Origin: Macrolepiota albuminosa
Lineage: Eukaryota; Basidiomycota; Agaricomycetes; Agaricales; Agaricaceae
Direction of reading: 5' to 3'
DNA length: 64,000 nt
Assembly (NCBI GenBank): GCA_027475525.1
Contig: JAMWFC010000046.1
Coordinates: 1,178,001 to 1,242,000 of the forward strand
This document shows positions 58,214 through 64,000 of the stretch, piece by piece; position 1 is the first letter of the stretch, and each line of letters begins with the position of its first letter. Made by a program: the position numbers and the translations under genes. The notes beneath the pieces are model-generated. The model ran no database searches. It was not told the origin of the DNA and saw only the letters and a program-made list of their open reading frames with translations.

Positions 58214-59239
58214 CTAAGTTGAGTGGGAGGGCGCATCCTCCACTCCTTGCTGATGTGCTCTTTGGCTGGAATTGGTGTCCCGACTCAGAGGTGTAGTCTG
58301 CCACTTGCAAGCGGCCGATAGGGCAAGAAGATCAGTTTTGTGCTGAGCATGCATGTGATCCATGTTGTCTATCATCTGGCTGATGAGGACAATGGCCTCC
58401 ACATTGCAGAAAAATGACAACTCTGCAGGTACGTTGTACATGTTGTCTTCCAAGCATTGGAGGAGAGTAGCCAGGACTAAGTCCTGGTTGAGACTGGGCT
58501 TGACAGCCCGTGCTTTTCCTTTATTGTGTCGAGGACACAACTCTTCTTCCAAGCTGGGCTTGGGTTGGTGTGGCATCTCCAGCTGCTGTAGCAAGGAGAG
58601 CCTGGCTAGGCTCTCCATTGGTGCATCGGCCAAAGATGGAGTGCTTTGTTCTGGATTGAGAGTTTCTGTGCTCTCAATGGCCATGAGGGCCTGCACAAGG
58701 GATGCTTGGCATCTCTCTAGATTGTTGGCCGGTACTGTGGTCAACAGAGAAGCCGACTTGCCTCCTTTGGTGAGCGCCTCATATGAGGCATTGTACTGGG
58801 GCATTGCGCCTCAAGCCCTCATCCAAGCTGGGGGGTATGGCATCATTACGGGCACACCACCCATGCCAGGGTAGTGTGCTGGGGTGGTAAACTGGGGCAA
58901 ATGATGTGCGCCCATTGCCCCCCTTGCCATTACGGAAGCAAACTGCCTCCATCCTGACACTGCTTGGGGGCTGACTAGCCCCCCATACTGGTGTTGCTGG
59001 AATTGGCCCTCAGTGTGATGTGGCACATAAGCGCCCACTACTGTGGTGGGTAGCCCACCACTGGTTGTTGCTGCTGCTGTGGGAAGCCCACAGCCTGTTG
59101 TGATTGTCCTCACTGGGGCACATTTTGGATCAGTGGGGGAGCCATCTGCCCCCCCTTCAGCCAATGGTAAGACTGATGGCACAAACTCAAACTGTTGCTG
59201 CTGCTCACTGGGGTCCACAGGCATGTTGTCCATGGTTGA
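58214..59239 (-). pseudogene. Gln/Pro-rich ORF next to gypsy pol, unrecognised
   Basis: The ATG at 59239 opens MDNMPVDPSEQQQQFEF, followed by Gly/Pro/Gln-rich low complexity to about 58811. The next frame (58804-58214) is helical and charged (ASLVQALMAIESTETLNPEQ, SLARLSLLQQLEMP, HNKGKARAVKPSLNQD). They are probably one coding region separated by a stop at about 58808. It resembles a gag-like or accessory ORF in composition only. It lies immediately downstream of the chromodomain on the same strand and may be the N-terminus of the protein decayed at 56365-57337. Confidence 0.4.
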
Positions 59240-59329
59240 GGAAAGAAAAGGGAAAATTTTTTTTTGGATTTTTAGATGTGTCTCAGCCACAGCTGCTGAC
59301 CAACTCAGCCAAGCCACGATTAGCACTGC

Positions 59330-61440
59330 TAATCAAAGTTAAGTGCCGGTGTGCTTACTTAACTGATGTGGGTGCTTAACACCCTTCAACTCCAAATAAT
59401 GGTCAAGTGCCGCCAACTTGGAGCAATAGGAGTATGGCTCCCATGTTGTGTCTCTGAGGGACCATCATACCTCAAGCTCGAGCATATTCCGCTTAGTCCA
59501 CTGGTGCCCTATGATGCACTCAACAAACTATTTGTCATTGTCTCATGCCCCAAAGTCATAGAGGCCCAGGTTTGCCCTGTTAGGGAATAGCATGTTGTCA
59601 GATGCACTATATAGTCACAACAGCGACACATGGAACTTTGGAACAATTTGTCATTCCTGTAATGCCTGAGGCAGCTCCAGCACATAGTTGGAGGTACTTG
59701 GCTCTGCGTCTAGCACATGGTACAGGCCTATCCATTTTGGGCAGAGTTTACTTGCCTGTCCCTTTGGAAGCCTCAGGTTACGTGTTGACAGGTAGACCAA
59801 CACTCCCACTGATATTGGTGGGTCTGTTCACCTACAGTGATTGACGTTTTTTGCCTGAAAGACTCATGTCTTGATGATGGTGTCATGCACCACCCCAATA
59901 TTTTCTAGGGCCTGCCTGGCAAACTTGACAACTTCTTGGTGGGCCACTACATCTGCACAAATTTTGTGCAGCATGGAGGACAAGTACCCTCTATTGAGCT
60001 CAAAGGGTGCATACCCTGTCGTATCCAAGATACTTGTGTTAATCACAAACTCAGTGAGTGGACACCAGTCTACCCAGTCTTGTTGATCAGGGTGAACAAC
60101 TGCCCTCAAGATCTGGCCTATACTGCAGTTGGCCAGCTCAGTCTGCCCATCCATCTGAGGATGGAATAAAGTCAACATGAGGAGTCTAGCTCCTAACAGC
60201 TTGTAGAGTTCCCTCCACCATTGCAACGTGAACTTTGAGTCACGGTTGCTCACAATAGTACTAGGCAGCCCATGCAGCCTAACAATCTCCCTGAGGTAGA
60301 TCTATGACAGCTTCTTAGCCATTAGTATAGTTCACACTGGTATAAGGTGCACCATGCTTGTCATGCGGCATATCACCACCCAGAGGTAATCAAATCCTCT
60401 AGATTTGGGAAAGGGATCTATACAGTCAATTCCAATGGAATCCTAAGGTTTTACTGGCACAGGTAGCTGGTGTAGCTTCCCAGCAGGGGGTCCAGGGGGC
60501 AACTTCGCCCTCTGACACGCTGTGCATGATGTGCAGAACTTGGTCACCTCTTGGGCCATATGTGGCTACCAATACCATCTACAGATGTATCCCAACGTTT
60601 GTGCAGCACCAAAGTGCCCTACCAGTACATGGGCCTGGTCTAGTACTTGCATCACAATAGTTTGCATATAGAGAAGGCAGACCACTGCCACTTCTTGATG
60701 GTTTTCCATCGTGATCAGTCTGCCAGGCCCCTGCCTGAACTGAGGGTGGTCATTGGGATTGGTGATTATCTCAGTGAAGAGAGAATCATGTCCATATTCC
60801 TACACCACTTCTATGTGGAAGTTGTCGTTGCCCAGGCTAGGGGGCTGGGATGAAGGCAATTTGCCTTCTAGCATCTCAGCCAGAGTAACGGGTCTATTGG
60901 GGCACTCATGTTTCCCAGATGACACTGGATCCATGACTTCATGCTCCTTGAGCAGCTGGGCAGCTACATCCTGCTCTTCATACTGCTCCCTGAGACAAGT
61001 ACTTTGCCTCTGTTTATCGTTGCACATTGCATATACATCCAGGACATGCTCCCTGATTTCCTGGTACCAGTGGAGAGGTAGATTCTCCTCATATGGGTCT
61101 ATGTGGCAGTCTGCCTGCATGTACTTGTGAGGCTCATGAGCCTCCCTGACTACATCACTCTCAAAGTAGCGAGACAAGCAGTCTGCACTTTATTGAGTTC
61201 ACCTTTAACATAGGTGATGTCAAACTGATATCTCAACATGTAGTCAATTCAACATCACTGACGCAGTGACAAGTTTACCTGAGTTTTGAAGAAGAACTCA
61301 AGTGCCTTGTGATCAGTTATGATATGGATGGGGTATCTCATCAGCTTATCCTCCCACTTGAGGAGGGCCTCGAGTATAGCTAGGGTCTCTAGCTTGTGCA
61401 CAGCATAGTTTTGCTGGGCAGTCGTGAACTTTTTTGACAT
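59330..61440 (-). pseudogene. Degenerate Ty3/gypsy pol (RNase H, integrase, chromodomain)
   Basis: Read on the minus strand: RNase H (61440-61255: KKFTTAQQNYAVHKLETLAI, IITDHKALEFFF); a linker (61177-60800); integrase zinc region (CTSCTACQRAK, about 60540); integrase core with DCIDPFPKSRGFDYLWVVI (about 60400) and SNRDSKFT...FHPQMDGQTELANC (60253-60130); GPY/F-like part (KWIGLYHVLDAEP, VLELPQAL; about 59750-59680); chromodomain-like end (GHQWTKRNMLELEV, DTTWEPYSYCSKLAAL; about 59490-59400). Many stops and shifts. The RNase H domain is cut by a later solo LTR insertion at 61461. Confidence 0.85.
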
Positions 61441-61460
61441 GAACTCTGCTGGGTGGTGAT

Positions 61461-61958
61461 TGTCAGGGGACTCCTCATTTTTTCCTTTTTTCACTCATTA
61501 TCTCTTCACTCTCCTTCCATTCATTCTCTTATTTCTTCTGACATTATTTCATTTTACTGTTTCTATTCTTTCAACACTATCTGTTAGTACTACTCCCAGC
61601 CCTTGAGATGCTCTGGTTCTTTAGCCACCATTCAGACAAGTGTGGGCCCCTCAGCACTGCTTCCAGACTACTTATATAAGCCAGAGTTTGCCAGAGTTTG
61701 CCCCTTATTTGTGCAATTGTTTGTATAGGCAATTTTCGAGTTTTTAAGGTTTTGTTGTACTGTACAGTTGTTTCCCATGCTTCAGAGGCCCCAGAAGCGT
61801 CCAACCTGGCATAGGAAATCCCTAGACTTGTTCTCTTTGGATCTCCCTCTGCCAGGTGAGTAGCTACCTTGATATTGTCAGTATATATTCTAATACACTT
61901 TGAATCTCCCTCTGCCAGCTGTGTGACTGAGCCACAGCCTCTAGAGGTCGCCCTTACA
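61461..61958 (+). repeat. Solo gypsy LTR in gypsy-2 pol, target duplication GTGAT
   Basis: TGTCAGGGGACTCC...CGCCCTTACA, 498 bp, flanked by GTGAT at 61456-61460 and 61959-61963. Same older subfamily as 22519-23017 (TTATATAAG, GCCAGAGTTT duplicated). Confidence 0.93.
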
Positions 61959-62237
61959 GTGATAGGCTTCTACTTGGACTGAGCACATCAAGGGACATTA
62001 TAGGTTGACCAACACTTGACATACTAGAGACTCTAGTGACCAGCTTAGGTACAGAGCAGCCCTAGCGCTGTCACTCTATGGCAAGACTTATCCATTTACC
62101 TTAAATCACCAGTATCAGTCTTTCGGTACAGAGCAGCCCTAGCGCTGTCACTCTATGGCAAGACTTATCCATTTACCTTAAATCACCAGTATCAGTCTTT
62201 CAGCACACTCCATTCATCTACTTTGAAGACCAAAGAG
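61959..62237. other. Unassigned spacer with a 77-bp duplication
   Basis: Probably gypsy-2 debris between RNase H and RT; no frame recognised. Confidence 0.4.
62048..62201. repeat. Exact 77-bp tandem duplication (probable assembly join)
   Basis: 62048-62124 equals 62125-62201 with no extension on either side. Confidence 0.88.
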
Positions 62238-62692
62238 TGTAAGGGCGACCTCTAGAGGCTGTGGCTCAGTCACACAGCTGGCAGAGGGAGATCCAAAGAG
62301 AACAAGTCTGGGGATCCCCTATGCCAGGTTGGACGCTTCTGGGGCCTCTGAAGCATGGGAAACAACTGTACAGTACAACAAAACCTTAAAAACTCGAAAA
62401 TTGACTAACCAAACAAGTGTGCAAACAAGGGAGGAAAACTCCGGACTTTAGAAGTCAGAAAGGCAAACTCCAGCTTATCTAAGCAGCCTGGAGCGGTGCT
62501 GAAGGGCCCACACTTGTCTGAGTGATAGCTAAAGAACCAGAGCACCTCAAAGGTTGAGAATAGTACTAACAGATAGTGTTGAAAAAGTAGTAACAGCAAA
62601 ATGAGAGAATGATAGAAGAAATAAGGAAGTGAATGAAAGGAGAGTGAAGAAATAAAGAGTGAAAGAAGAAAGGAATGAGGAGTGCCCTGACA
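62238..62692 (-). repeat. Solo gypsy LTR (455 bp), target duplication AAGAG
   Basis: On the minus strand it starts TGTCAGGGCACTCC and ends CGCCCTTACA; AAGAG lies at 62233-62237 and 62693-62697. It has only one of the two GGATCTCCCTCTGCCAG copies, explaining about 63 of the 64 missing bases. It carries TTAGATAAG like the young element. Confidence 0.93.
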
Positions 62693-63719
62693 AAGAGGCT
62701 CAGGACTCATAGCACTAGCATGATGGTAGAAAGTTGACTCTGACCAAACCCTGATTAATACCAAAAGGAGTTAGCAGTTGGCACTGTCAATCACTGAGGC
62801 ACCTCAATCAGAAGTCTAAAGGAATCAATGATGATGAGACAGGATATATGCAGACCTGACATTCAAATCTATCAAAAAATGGTACAATGTTTAGTACTGG
62901 GATTAGCACTCACAGCGTCTGTTGAGGATTTTCCAACCATATCCCAGAATGGCTTGACCAATTAAATTACATCAAAAAGTGAGCAAACTCATACCATTTC
63001 TAAGTAGTTTTAGAGTCACCATTGGTTGCCATCATCCATGTGCTGCAGGTCACCATTGACAGGTGGCCATTAGCTACAATCACAAGGAGAGGTGCTAATT
63101 GGTAGCACCGTCAATAGACTTATTTTTGGAAATACAGTAGTGCATAGTATAAAATCTAGCTACTTTACATGTATATAACAACAAATCATAACCTTTTGAG
63201 CACTTAGTTACACTTAGCGTTCAATTTGCACTAGCTTTGTCTGACTTTGTCACTAAGTTTGGCGCTAACTTTGTCTATTTTGTCTTTGTTGTTTATGGTG
63301 CCACCTATGGGCACACTATGCTGCGCTATCTGTCTTCCTCTCTATATCTTTGCTTAAACTACAATGCTTACCATTTGCTAGGTAGCACCCAAGGTGCTAT
63401 CATCAAGCACATTGTCTTATCACATCCACTCAAGCACACCAGGACTCTGCCAGGACTCTTCACAATCCTGCATGCCAGGCGCTGAAGATGGCATTGTACT
63501 GCATATATGTCCAGCACACCCAACCACAGTTGGCATCATCAGTAGCAAGTCTGCCAGCTGCTCCCCTGGCCATACATGGCATCAACACCTGTCTTAAATG
63601 TGTTGCAAATGAGCCATATAGGCTTGTCCTATCTAGGGTCAATTGGTCAAATAACCAGAGTCCTTGTACAGATCCATTTGACTATTTTGAAGCATTGCTG
63701 GTGCAGCGGCCTCCAATTA
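62693..63719. other. Unassigned repeat debris
   Basis: No supported gene. About 63440-63560 resembles 7190-7300. A TATA-like AGTATAAAATC at about 63147 may belong to an old LTR whose ends I could not define. Confidence 0.4.
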
Positions 63720-64000
63720 AATGGTGACCTGTTCTGCATCATGGCCATAAGTGGCCCAGTATAGGCAGTGACATCAGGCAAGAAGCTTGATATGTAGTTG
63801 ACAAGGCCAACAAATTGTTGGATGTCATTGTAGTTTCATGGCGTGCACCACTCCCAAATGCAATCAAGCTTGTCCTGATCAGGGTGTATACCCCACTCAT
63901 CAATGACATGCCCTAAGCGGTCTATACACTGAGCGTAAAGCTCACACTTTTTTTACTTCAAGTACAACTTGTACTTGCGTAGTTGCTCAAATACAACTCT
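63720..64000 (-). pseudogene. Gypsy-2 reverse transcriptase fragment (runs off the right edge)
   Basis: Minus strand reads HPDQDKLDCIWEW and FVGLVNYISSFLPDV, the RT connection/thumb region of Ty3/gypsy elements, with a mutated strand-proximal part. It is the upstream part of the pol described at 59330-61440, separated from it by later insertions. Confidence 0.7.

Noticed and set aside
59602..59844. 80-codon plus-strand frame
   Set aside because: The opposite strand reads as gypsy integrase C-terminus (KWIGLYHVLDAEP), which explains the sequence.

Overview
The window is nuclear DNA of a filamentous fungus, most likely an agaricomycete basidiomycete. The evidence is gene structure (many 43-60 bp GT-AG introns and very short exons), chromodomain Ty3/gypsy and Ty1/copia elements with mostly sense-only decay, a RepHel Helitron, and a Crinkler-like NTPase gene of a kind common in mushroom-forming fungi. 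No prokaryotic signals, rRNA or tRNA genes were seen. All calls are by eye; exon models were checked only for frame and splice consensus.

Layout. 1-3011: 5' half and LTR of a copia element (copia-A, minus strand), fairly young, with two in-frame stops. 3012-17000: old, AT-rich and almost CpG-free repeat territory holding a degenerate unrecognised ORF family member (4.4-5.3 kb), tandem repeats and two solo gypsy LTRs. 17008-23210: old copia-C (minus), itself invaded by two solo gypsy LTRs; a 100-N assembly gap lies inside one of them. 23441-29573: copia-B (minus) with both LTRs and a degenerate gag-pol. 29906-36552: a complete, very young Ty3/gypsy element (plus strand, 519-bp LTRs differing at about one base, TGTCC target duplication, chromodomain integrase); its LTR is the family to which all the solo LTRs belong.

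36558-48100 is the host gene island, visibly richer in CpG. It has a C2H2 zinc-finger protein (minus), a Gfo/Idh/MocA-type oxidoreductase (plus) with two consecutive micro-exons, the AAA+ ATPase RVB2/Reptin (minus), and a 993-aa P-loop NTPase with a nuclease-like C-terminus resembling Crinkler-type proteins (plus). The zinc-finger gene and the oxidoreductase diverge from a shared 583-bp region. The oxidoreductase and RVB2 converge. RVB2 and the NTPase diverge from a 199-bp region.

48.2-56.3 kb is a Helitron (plus): repeated double-hairpin modules at both ends, a leader made of tandem exon/intron-like units, and a 1889-codon Rep-PIF1 helicase gene broken by a single TAG. 56.3-64 kb is a degraded chromodomain gypsy element (minus) with an associated unrecognised protein family that also occurs at 4.4-5.3 kb. 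Two more solo gypsy LTRs and other debris lie within it.

Two points matter most. First, seven unrelated places carry a tandem duplication with a period of exactly 77 bp. The best explanation is unmerged 77-mer overlaps at assembly joins, so frameshifts there should not be read as biology. Second, the most unusual biological signals are the Helitron's exon/intron-unit leader, which appears to build its start codon by splicing, and the unrecognised protein family beside the old gypsy pol.
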